A DNA stretch of 64,000 nt from Aphanomyces cochlioides (lineage: Eukaryota; Oomycota; Saprolegniomycetes; Saprolegniales; Verrucalvaceae): contig JAHQRK010000031.1 of the NCBI GenBank assembly GCA_019828595.1, positions 434,001 to 498,000 of the forward strand, read 5' to 3'. Numbering within the stretch: the stretch's first letter is position 1; each line of letters opens with the position of its first letter. The translations under genes were made by a program, and so were the position numbers. The notes beneath the pieces are model-generated. The model saw only the letters and a program-made list of their open reading frames with translations, did no database searches and was not told the DNA's origin. Positions 20,903 through 30,058 of this stretch are shown piece after piece.

Positions 20903-22510
20903 TAATCTGTGAGTGGAATTGCCGAGAGCAAATGTAATTCCCCATCGCGTTCAAGTCGTGCTCGCTTCTCAGCAGGCTCCTCAATCACAAAAATTCGCCA
21001 GATCTTGAGGTCGGGAATATAAAAGATGTTGGAAAAACGAAGCGACAAAATGCCGTTGATTGCTGCCGACGATGCATCGAGGTAGTAGATCTACAAGATT
21101 TACGTATTCAGGGTGAGTCGTTTAATCCAGCTTACATTGTGGTCCATCCATCGGCCGGGTTCAAATACATATTTGGCTTAGAAAAAGGAATCTTGACGTG
21201 TTGGGGGCAGTGAAGGATGGCGAATACGCTCGTAGAGATAACAAACAGTAATAGAGCCGACACAAATACCCACTAATGCCATGAATCGGCCAAAACTACC
21301 GATTGATATCGTGCCTACCGGAATATGTCAACTACTTTCATCAAAATATATTTCGCTCAAGTCCTACCACTAGTGCATACGAGCTGATAATCAACGTGAA
21401 CTTGCGTGCACTGCCGCTGCATCGTAGCTGTGTGGGTCGCTGGGGATGCCCAAGAGAGAAGTGCAGCTACACCCCACACCATGAAAATATCACTGAGAAC
21501 AAAGCCAAGCCACGAGACTTCTCCAGCAGCAAGGAACACTTTTCAAACGCGAATGGCTTTGTCGGACGGGCTTTCATTCAAAACATCAGACGCAGAAACC
21601 AAATGCCAGATGCGATTGATCGTATCGAGGGACAACACTTCAGTTCGGAGCACAACAAATGGCAGCCATACTTCGAATAAAAAGGAACGTGCGACCGATC
21701 CAGACAATGCCCGCCACCCGATTGAGCTCAAACAGGTTGAGACCTTCGACATAGCCTTTGTTCATGAAAAGGTAGATGGATGCAAGCACAGCAACACAAA
21801 TGATAATCGTTGTGACATACAAGCATGCATAACGAATATAGAAAGCCACGTTAACAGGAATTTCAAGCGGATTTACAAGACTTGCAACATCATACAAAGG
21901 AGACGTGAGGACATTGAGACTGTTCTTGTCATGGAAAGAAATGACTTCGAGATTTGCAACTGCCCAATCCATCGTAAAATACCACGTGAAAGACCGGGGT
22001 TATTTCGGGTCAAAGATGTTGTACCTCAAGAAAGTTATATTGCCATCACTATTTCGTAAGCCGTATATTGAACCAAGTGAACACCAAGATCGAGCATGTC
22101 TTTTTGAGCGACGAGTGCCTTCTCGCGAAGCGACGGGAGAAGTGTCGGATCCGTTACGATGGACGTATTCGAGAGAAAATTCATCGACGGAAGCAGAAGC
22201 TTATTTGTGCATTGCGCTAGTGTCAATGCAGTTGTCGCACAAATTGCATTGGTCGTATATTGTCGTCACATTGCCGTAAAACATATTCAATGCTACAGTT
22301 GCAACAAGACTAGACGTTGCGGAATAGGTAATAATGAAATCACCAAGAATGGAACCGCATGATGACGTGAAGCCGGTCAGCAATAGCTGGCCAGACGTTA
22401 TGCCATATGCTGGGACTTGATTGCATAAAAGATTTCCACCTACAGTGCTTGTAATATTTGGATTACTCACCCATGGAGGCGGAAAACAGGCAAACATATG
22501 AAGACACGGA
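20903..22510 (-). pseudogene. Two-unit membrane-protein family, unit 2 C-terminal half (minus copy)
   Basis: Aligns with 51350-52989 of the plus-strand copy. It starts at PPPW (about 22475), passes a luminal region with N-glycosylation sites, then two transmembrane regions around VAFYIRYACLYVT and LFELNRVAGIVWIGRT, and LAAGEVSWLGFVLSDI. The last exon is 21090-20903, after a 45-nt intron at 21091-21135 placed at the same codon boundary (D-H-N|) as in the plus copy; it ends SAIPLTD. At least four frameshifts and a stop (TAA where the plus copy reads Leu, near 21180) show decay. The family is unknown to me; the layout suggests a polytopic protein with a large extracytosolic loop. The rest of this gene is at 29290-29985. 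Confidence 0.75.
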
Positions 22511-23031
22511 AAATTTAATCAGACTTATTGCCAATCAGACAGTTTGGTGTTACGTATACAGTGCTATAGAGCGCGTCTGTGGCTACATGTTAAGCCTACT
22601 TGGGGCCCAAGAAGTGAAATAGTCGCTATGTACCGACGTCCCGAAGTTGACCATCGGCAGACTTTGAAAAAATTTCATTTTTGAGATTTCTATATTTTTG
22701 GATTCGTCTTGTGGAGATCTATCGATTGCACCAGTTTAAATCATCAAAATTGTAGACCGCTTACGCTTTAGGCGCAGTCTCCTTGCGGCATAAGAATGAT
22801 TAATAACTTCAAATATGAATAACTGCATGAACAACTTAATCATCAATTTCTGGAAAAACTTAAACCATGGGGGCTTTCACATGATTTTACTCATATCGAA
22901 CTGCACAAAATTCCTTCAAGGTTCTTGGCATATTGACCTTCACAATACCATCAAGCTTCTCTATTTGCGAGTTGTGAGGTGAGTATGCTTCAGAGAAGTG
23001 ACGAAAATTTATATGGATAATTTAAGTAGTA
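22511..23031. other. Gap before the piggyBac element: nothing recognised
   Basis: AT-rich unique sequence between the membrane-protein fragment and the TTAA of the piggyBac-type element. It must be part of, or accompany, the insertion that split the membrane-protein gene. Confidence 0.4.
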
Positions 23032-23035
23032 TTAA

Positions 23036-23050
23036 CCCGTTCGTGTGGGG
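23036..23050 (+). repeat. Left TIR of piggyBac-type element
   Basis: Begins CCC directly after TTAA; pairs with 25680-25694 with two or three mismatches. Confidence 0.75.
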
Positions 23051-23562
23051 AAAGTTCCATACTTTAATCAAGTTGATTCTTAAGTATACTTGACTTTGCC
23101 AACCTGCGATTCGCAGGGTGGCAGGCGAAATAATAAAATAAAAAATGCCAAAAGTCATTATATTTGCTTCAATTAGGGTAGGTTTCTGCGATTCGCAGGG
23201 TCGCAGGCGCCAATCAGAAAAAAGATGAATATTTTTGGTTTCCAGAAATTTATTTTATTACCCAATCTACAGTATCTGAACAGACGGTTGATTCAAGTCT
23301 TTTAACCAATGAAATATGTTTGTTATTACCTTAAATAGTCCTCTTGAACCACAGTCTCCCTCGCCGTTGATTGGTCGAATTTGAAATTTTGAACCGGTAA
23401 GAGAGACTTCTCTCACTTTCCCATTTGCACCGTCTTGCTCAAGTGCCTTGAACCTGCGCGGTGATTTCTGCTCCGCCGCCGCAGCGATTCCAAGTACTCA
23501 AGCCGATCTGACTCAACGCTACGCCTACCGCCGCCGCCGCCGCCGTGCGATTCAAGGGGCTC

Positions 23563-24042
23563 ATGTGTCTGCCGAGTGTACCCATGACCCAGTCAGCAAA
23601 GGCTCTGAAGAAGGCGGCAGCCAAAGAAAAAGCCGCTGCTTTACAGCGCGACGCTTCTCTTCGGCAGCCGCCAAAACTCAATAACACTTGCCGTGCGACC
23701 GACAAGCAAGCGGAAGTGTCGTACAGCCAGCGAATGCGCCGTTATTGTGTTGTTTGCTACTATGAGCGAAGCAAAGAACTCATCAAAACGCAGTGGTGTG
23801 ACGTACATCAAGTCTACTTATGCACAAAAGCATATCTGCAGAGCGAGCAAGCTGTACCAGCTCATCTCTGTCCTCATGCTCAGTGGTCATGTTGGGACAA
23901 GTTTCACTCGTTCTATCAACCAAAAGGCCTTTTTAAGAAAGACGGCAAGATGGACAGAGGCAACGAGCTCTACAAAATGAAGAAGCAGAGCGAGAAAGAA
24001 CCCAAGACTAGCAGCGCCAAGAAGTCACTCGTTTTGGTTTAG
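23563..24042 (+). CDS. piggyBac-type Cys-rich C-terminal domain protein
   Basis: A 159-residue product from the ATG at 23563; a second ATG at 23584 would drop seven residues. After an Ala/Lys-rich helix comes a metal-binding module: RRYCVVCYYER, then WCDVHQVYLC, and further C, H, C and H residues (LCPH, CWDKFH). This spacing resembles the Cys-rich finger at the C-terminus of piggyBac transposases, which binds the element ends. The tail is Lys-rich and could be a nuclear signal. The catalytic domain is absent, so the protein could act only as a DNA-binding remnant or regulator. The start could instead be spliced from upstream sequence. Confidence 0.55.
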   Translation: MCLPSVPMTQSAKALKKAAAKEKAAALQRDASLRQPPKLNNTCRATDKQAEVSYSQRMRRYCVVCYYERSKELIKTQWCDVHQVYLCTKAYLQSEQAVPAHLCPHAQWSCWDKFHSFYQPKGLFKKDGKMDRGNELYKMKKQSEKEPKTSSAKKSLVLV

Positions 24043-24071
24043 CGACAACGAAAAAATGTATAAATTGTTAA

Positions 24072-24148
24072 GGCGCACGAGTGGGTTTGAACCCTGGACC
24101 TTTCGGCTACGAGCACGGCGACAAACCACTGAGCTGTGATATGATGAC
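24072..24148 (-). repeat. tRNA-like sequence 1 in the piggyBac-type element
   Basis: On the minus strand a box A (CAGCTCAGTGGT, 24125-24136 region) and a perfect box B (GGTTCAAACC within 24083-24094) are spaced as in a tRNA. The T stem has a mismatch at its third pair and the acceptor stem does not pair, so it is not a working tRNA. Confidence 0.5.
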
Positions 24149-24211
24149 GAAATTGATAATCTTTTAGAAAGGAAAGAGGATTTTATTACAAAAAGAGACA
24201 TAAATAACGGG

Positions 24212-24290
24212 TTTGTTCACTCGCTGGGATTGATCCCTGTACCTGCACGATGCGAAGAGAACGATGTACCGCTATGCCATATTTATTCAC
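24212..24290 (-). repeat. tRNA-like sequence 2 in the piggyBac-type element
   Basis: Minus-strand box A (TGGCATAGCGGTAC) and box B-like GGGATCAATCCC (24226-24237) lie about 35 bp apart. The cloverleaf does not close. Probably a tRNA-derived SINE head. Confidence 0.45.
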
Positions 24291-24470
24291 TCAAGAGTGA
24301 TTAATGACGGTCATTATTATTTAGCGTATAATTAAATTTAATATACGCGATTGTACACTAAGCTACAGAAGTAGTCAAATGTGAAGGTGTATACAAGGAC
24401 ATGATTGGTAAAACAATTTCAACTGTCATTTCAACGGTCTTCCCACTTTCCGATTTGTCGCGTATTGACC

Positions 24471-25405
24471 ATGGCCAACATGTCGATGCAGTTCCTGTGC
24501 AACATGACGTTCACACCGATCATAGCTGGAGCGGCACCAGCGGCCGCTGCGCCGGCGAACAACAATATGGAAACAGCGACTCAGCGACGTCGCAGACAAC
24601 GAGCGGCATCAGTGCAGCGCCGCTTTGAAGCATATGAAGACCGTCTCAACCGTCGATCTTATGACCGCAATGAAGAGCCAAGAGGGTACAACAACAGATC
24701 TTATTACAACGACCGCCGCAACGCTGACTACTCCTACCATGGCCGTGGTCGCGGCGGTCGAGGCGGCAGCCGTCGCCGGTCTCAATCGCGTCCAAACGAC
24801 CGCGGCCGCCGCCAATACTCACCCGCTTGTCGTAACAACCGCGACCCCCACCTCAACATGGGTGGGGTGAATTAGCACCTCAAACAGTCGGTGGTCAAGA
24901 TGCAATTCTCAACGGTGGGTGGCTCGTGCCAATCGTTCCTGAAGCCCGACGAACCGTTAACGTGGCAGCTCCGATTGATGTCGCGCAAAATGTTGCCGCA
25001 CAAGCGCCGCCAGAAAACCTTGATGTTGCACCGTCCGTATCAGTCGAAGTCATTGATCTTGTTTCGCCGGAAGTTGTTGCCGTCGCTGAACCGATTGAAG
25101 CCTTGGAACCGGTTGATGCGCAAGCGCCGCTTGAAGTTCAAGAAGCTACTGGAGCGCAAGAGCCGCTCGAAGTACCCGAAACCGATGTTGCCCAAGCGCA
25201 GTTTGAAGCCTTGGAAGCTGCCGATGCACAAGCGACAGCAGAAGTCCCAGAAGTTGGTGCGCAAGCGCCGCTCGAAGTCCCGGAAGTTGTTGATGTGACT
25301 GCCCAGGAAGTTGCCGATGAGCAAGCGACCGCCAATGTTGATACTACTGCTGGCGATGATGATCATGCAGCTGCGCCGCTCGATGCCGCTGGTCCTACAC
25401 AGTAA
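24471..25405 (+). pseudogene. RGG-rich / Ala-Glu repeat protein with one frameshift
   Basis: The first part (24471-24875, ATG at 24471) has an Ala-rich stretch and an Arg/Gly/Tyr-rich region (RGRGGRGGSRRRSQSR) typical of RNA-binding tails. It runs into a stop at 24873. One base out of frame, the sequence continues (GELAPQTVGGQDAILNGGW) to 25405 as an acidic region built of loose repeats of the form E-x-DAQAPLEVPE. The two parts make one protein of about 310 residues broken near 24865, unless a splice joins them. It lies inside the piggyBac-type ends and is not a known transposon gene. Its function is unknown. Confidence 0.5.
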
Positions 25406-25661
25406 AGATACGCTCATCGCATGATGTGGCGTGTTGTGTTGTGGATTTGAATTCAACGGTAATTCTCAAGAAAAAGTTGAAGTGAGTACACCGGTCTTAT
25501 CTACGATTGGCTAGAATTTATTGTTACTACAATGAGAATCGCACAACAGTGGGTGATTTTTATTTAAATTACTTGTTGAAGTTCAAAATGACGGATTTTG
25601 ATTGGACAAATTACTAAGGATTTATCTTACTGTTTGTCTCTTTGATTGGCTTAGCCGCCAA

Positions 25662-25676
25662 CCTGCGAATCGCAGG
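25662..25676. repeat. Subterminal palindrome of the piggyBac-type element
   Basis: CCTGCGAATCGCAGG, a 15-bp palindrome-like site also present at 23103-23117 and, one base shorter, at 23186-23199. It could be the binding site of the Cys-rich finger protein. Confidence 0.6.
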
Positions 25677-25679
25677 GCG

Positions 25680-25694
25680 GCCCACACGAGAGGG
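25680..25694 (-). repeat. Right TIR of piggyBac-type element
   Basis: Ends in GGG directly before TTAA (25695-25698). Confidence 0.75.
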
Positions 25695-25698
25695 TTAA

Positions 25699-26939
25699 TA
25701 AATAATCATCCAATGATAATTGTTATCAAAAATTAATTGGTTAATCGGGGAGAATAAACTGTAAAAATACATCCAGCAAGAAATCGAGCCAAATGAATAC
25801 TATCAGAACAATTCCGAGCGCACTACTTATATCTAATTCGATTCAAGTATTTGGATTCCTGCTTTTCGGAATGCACCATAGTGTTGTCGGCAAAAAGCGG
25901 AATACTTCGTATATTGCAGTGAAATGAAGAGGAAAACACAAAACTGTGTAAATTAATGAATTACAAACGAAAATCAATGAAAATGGACGAAATTTTTTGT
26001 TTGCAATTTGGTCCAGTTAGCTGACAACTTCAAATTAGTCCTATCGACTTTGAATAAAAATTGTGCTCCTCATTTATATATTATATCTGCTGAGAAGAAG
26101 AAAATGAACATCACAATCGACTATTTCAAATGTGTCGAACTAATTTGTCAAAATATCTCAATATTTTTATAAAAGAATATTATAAAAATCACGCTTCTCA
26201 CTCACACAATATATGCTACAAAGAAATTACGAATTAAAATTAGTCGTATTATTATATATACAAATATCAAGTCAAATCGGGACAGACAAGAAATTTCAAA
26301 ATAATTTGTGGTTTTTCAAATTAAGCGACTATTTCATATTAGTTCTCTAAAAAATTCAAAATATTTCGACAGTTTTATTGTCGTAATTTCGTTCGTTTTA
26401 ATAAACGGAAGCAATCTTTGTAATTAAAATATGTGTAATAGAGAAAGATAAAATAGATACGATTGGCATTTCTATCTATTTTGTCATAAGATATGCCGCA
26501 TATGAACGAGATTACAAGAGACATACTGAATCCCATCCAAAATCTTCACCCTAACGCAGTGGAGACTGCGAACAGAAAGAATTCGGCGTTTAAACTTGAT
26601 TTAAACATGTTCTAAACATATGCTTTCTCAATAACTTCAATACAATCCAAAATGTGAAGAAAGTTGTTTTTGTGTTTTTGCGAAAATAAGATTCCAGAGT
26701 TCAAAACTTCAAAGACGATTATCTCAGCAATTAATTTTGCGAGGAAGTCCGATTTTGTTTTCCGTGTCTTCATATATCGGATAGTGATGGATGGAAAATT
26801 CAAAATTCCGTTGCTAAAGTCGTACGAGCCAACTTTCAATTGAGCCAGTGTGTCTCGGAACTGCAACGAAATGTCCAGGAGGGTGCGGGAAACGACTAAA
26901 ATTCGTATGAAAATTTATTTAGTGTTAGAAATGCTAAAA
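25699..26939. other. AT-rich region, nothing recognised
   Basis: About 1.2 kb of strongly AT-rich sequence with no supported frame on either strand, between the piggyBac-type element and the Harbinger transposase. Confidence 0.5.
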
Positions 26940-27815
26940 TTAGAGTTGGATAGAGTACAAAGGCGACTCGTATTCCAGCCCAATTTGAACGAGGTTTGCA
27001 ATAACATAAAAACAAATTGGACGCTTTTCAATGGAGTGGCGGAAAATGCCTCTGAGGACACCGAATTGTTTCAATCGGGCATTCACTGTTTCATGGTGGG
27101 CCATGATTTGTTTTTGTTGAGCAGATGATTGAGGGTGATATCTTGGATTGACAAAGTAGTTTGCGTCCATATACCACGATCTGCTAGGGTCATTTCGTTT
27201 GGGCCTACGAAATGAACATAGGCATCTCGAGCTAAGGATAAATCAGGCCATTCTCCACATGGTTTCCCCCCGTAGGCCCAAACGATATGACCCGTTTGGA
27301 TACAAATTCCAATTTCGTATCTCAAGCCAGCCCGATTCAACTTGTGTGACCACCATTTGCGGTCGAAAGGGGTTGGCTCGTTGATCGCAAAGTCTGTCCC
27401 GTCCAGTGAGACGAACATGGTAGCGCCGTCATGAGCTCCTACAAAACGGTTAGAAAACCTTATCTAAGTAAAAAGTCATATCTATTCAAAATCATCGGCT
27501 TACCGCGTCTAACTCTACCAAGCTATCCAAGATAAGCCAGCACCAATTTCGAAAGGTCTTTTCGTCGGCGCCCGCAATAGTAGCATGTACATTTTCTGAG
27601 CTGTAGATCTTTAAAAACATGAGAGCCCAGAGAAGATGCCATGGTTGAGCTCCCTCAGGCCGTGGCATCTTCTCCCATGTAAGAGCTGCAACTGAAATAG
27701 AGACACCAAAGAGAGCTGTGAACCGTCTTTGATTCGTCGTCGAAGTCGCAGGAGAGCGACGAAGCATAGGGATCGCTGCCATGTTCATGGCGCACATGAT
27801 TGATTCGCTTGCCAT
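26940..27815 (-). pseudogene. PIF/Harbinger transposase, two exons, one frameshift
   Basis: Exon 1 is 27815-27504 (ATG at 27815) and exon 2 starts at 27463; the 40-nt intron 27464-27503 has donor GCG|GTAAGC and acceptor TTAG|ATA. Splicing joins VELDA to IRFSNRFVGAHDG in frame. The DDE_Tnp_4 core follows: FVSLDGTDFAI (first Asp), KWWSHKLNRAGLRYEIG, WPDLSLARDAY and MTLADRG (second Asp). A missing base right after ADRG shifts the frame; the rest (HHETVNARLKQFGVL, with the expected Glu) continues in the next frame to 26940. One indel therefore disables an otherwise complete HARBI1-like protein of about 280 residues. Confidence 0.88.
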
Positions 27816-28410
27816 GATGGATTCTTGACTGTCTTCAAGCAAAAAGAGCGCGAAGATTGTGCCGATTAAGTACGGGAAATGTTTTCGATAAATTTATGGA
27901 AATTTTTGGAAAAATGTGGAAAAGTTTTGAAAAGTTTTCTTGTGTCGAAATATCCAGATATTTTGAGAAAAATGTAAAAATCTGGGGCATTACACAAACT
28001 TTTCGCATGTATTTCCAAGCCCATGGACGTGAAATCAACTTCATAGAAAACCATGTGGTCCAGTCTATATGTCCTTTAAACAGATGTCTAAATTGATCAC
28101 TACACTTTGAGTTACACGAAGTCAAACTTCGACTTTTTTCAAAATCGAGCATTTGTGAGACTTTCTTTCATTTCTTACTTTCTATGTCAACAACAGATGG
28201 ACATATAATGCGTGGCTGAAAGTAAATTGTAGCTTGACCAATTCCAGCTCAAAGTTGACGTATAACTCAAATTTCACGCTTTTCAAAACCAATTGAAATT
28301 TTTGTAAAAATTTCCAGAAAAGTTTAGAAAAATCCTGCAATAAAACGAAATAGAAAACGTACTTAAAAGGGCCAGATAAAATCAAAAACCATCGTTCGAC
28401 AGTTTGTCTG

Positions 28411-29197
28411 ATGGCACAGCGCTGGACCAAAGACTCGGTTGCGCAAAAAACCCTTGAGGCGCTCTTTGACAGTGGCCAAGTTTCATCAACGACGAAAGCA
28501 CACGAGGCATACAAGTTGTACCCACTCTTCCAGGCGTACAACTTTCCAGCGTTTCTAAAACACTTTGATTCCACGGCAAAAATGAGGTTTGGAAGCGCTA
28601 AAAGCGGTATGTACTCTCTGATCTATCTTTTCATGTATCTCTAGGTAAACGAAAAGTTTCTGTTGTGCAAGAGTCAGACGATGAGGTGCCATTTCTAGGC
28701 TCGAAAAAGGTTATTCCTCGAGATGGAGGCTCAGATGAATTGGATTTGAAATCGCCAATAGCGATTTCAAACCCAGAGTGTCTAGTCACTAAGACTACAA
28801 AAAGCGCGAAAATGTGGCGGTTGTGGTGGTGACACCACCTAATGGCGCAAAAGGGCGTTGTGAAGTCGATCCTGACGATTTATCCCTTTTGAGGGTAATG
28901 TGGCCATGGACTGAAGCCATTTGCAACGCCGAGGTCCTTCTTGGAAAAGAATGCCAAAGCTCTAGTCGTACTCACCAAATGATCGGGGCCATACAAGAAG
29001 CATTTATGGAAAGGTGTGGAAGAAATGGACAACGTCCAGAAACGGAGTGTCGAATTCGCCTGCCATTTCCTGTCCGAGTCCAGAAAGAATGCATGAAGAT
29101 CACAAACATTGATGGCCCAGTTCAGCGCATGGTTATTGAACTCACAGCCGACACAGGAACTCAACACTCAGAGCTAATCGCAGAATTCAGCCTTTAA
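28411..29197 (+). pseudogene. Divergent partner gene of the Harbinger transposase
   Basis: Exon 1 (28411-28606) encodes MAQRWTKDSVAQKTLEALFDSG and a helical domain with FPAFLKHF; a 38-nt intron (28607-28644, GTATGT..CTAG) joins it in phase to KRKVSVVQESDDEVPF. The frame ends in TGA at about 28830 and the neighbouring frame carries on (VTPPNGAKGRCEVDPDDL to 29197), so a 1-bp change near 28805-28815, in a run of A, splits the gene. Harbinger elements of stramenopiles often encode a second DNA-binding protein opposite the transposase, and the 596-bp divergent spacing fits that. The identity rests on context and the N-terminal Trp/Lys pattern. Confidence 0.5.
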
Positions 29198-29289
29198 TCT
29201 AACATGATTACTGTTTGCATTCATACATTGGCAATAGAGCTCATAAATATTCATCGTGCGTCGTAGTACCACCTACTCAACACTCCCTT

Positions 29290-29985
29290 GTTGGGCTCAA
29301 AAGTCTGATCTGGTATGAACGACCTCAACGTTCTTGATATATTCCTCAGTTCCCGCAGCCTCCAGGACGGATTTTGGCACTTGCACGCGATTTAGATCCA
29401 CAGAGCCAAAAGGTCCAAAGATTCGTCGTAAGATGAGCAATCGTGCCATTCTGAATCAGCACGGATTCCATCGAGAGGTTTGAAAACGCAAATTGCGAAT
29501 CTTGGCGAATCAAACTAGCTCGATACATGTAATTCGTTGAGCTCGTGACGGCCCATAGGTCACTTGCGAAGCCCCAGTACATTTTTTCATACTTGTCTGC
29601 GCCGCAAGATTGAAACTTCCATTCGTGTACTTGAGTGTCATGGAGTATGTCAATCCAAATGCATTTTGAATACCAAACGAGTCAATGATACCAATTGTCT
29701 TGTAGTTTTGCCAGTCTGTTGCGAATGAAGTAACACCAGACGACTGCCAATATGCGAGTTCGTCGGCCTCGGATGTGGTCTCGGACTGCACAGCAGACCA
29801 CCACGCTGGACCATTTGGCAATCGATTCAGTGGATTGCCCAACGCTGTGTGTCGATGGATGTTCCCCAACACGATCGTAGTCGCGGCCATTGAACATTTC
29901 GCAGGACAGACTCCAAATAAACTGCAGCATTCGTGGAAAAGTTTGTCCCGCAACGAATTTGCCGCACAGCTGTGTTGGACTTTCG
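29290..29985 (-). pseudogene. Two-unit membrane-protein family, unit 2 middle part (minus copy)
   Basis: Matches 50620-51250 of the plus copy: STNAAVYLESVLRNVQW, then DWQNYKTIGIIDSFGIQNAFG, MYWGFASDLWAVTSS, LIRQDSQFAFSN and GPFGSVDLNRV. Frameshifts occur near 29860, 29583 and 29440. The match starts at about 29985, where the LINE begins, and fades near 29290, where the Harbinger block begins. About 30 residues are missing between this piece and the C-terminal half at 22510. Confidence 0.75.
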
Positions 29986-30058
29986 TTTTTGCTTTGTAGG
30001 TTAAACTACCACAGCCCCCCAACGGAAAATCTTGCTTTTTAGGTGCTTTCGACAAGTC

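Larger units (their letters stand above)
23036..25694. mobile_element. piggyBac-type element without a catalytic domain
   Basis: The block is flanked by TTAA on both sides (23032-23035 and 25695-25698) and has CCC..GGG ends, the hallmark of piggyBac. The inverted ends are CCCGTTCGTGTGGG and CCCTCTCGTGTGGG (left and reversed right). Just inside lies a subterminal palindrome CCTGCGAWTCGCAGG: two copies on the left (23103-23117, 23186-23199) and one on the right (25662-25676). The 2659-bp interior contains a short Cys-rich ORF, two tRNA-like sequences and an RGG/Ala-rich ORF, but no DDD transposase core, so the element is non-autonomous. Confidence 0.8.

Noticed and set aside
24072..24290. Two genuine tRNA genes on the minus strand.
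   Set aside because: Box A and B are present, but T-stem and acceptor pairs fail and no anticodon loop with the usual T33 can be set.
25040..25456. A 138-codon minus-strand frame opposite the RGG/acidic-repeat gene.
   Set aside because: It mirrors the repeats of the plus frame and has no recognisable domain.
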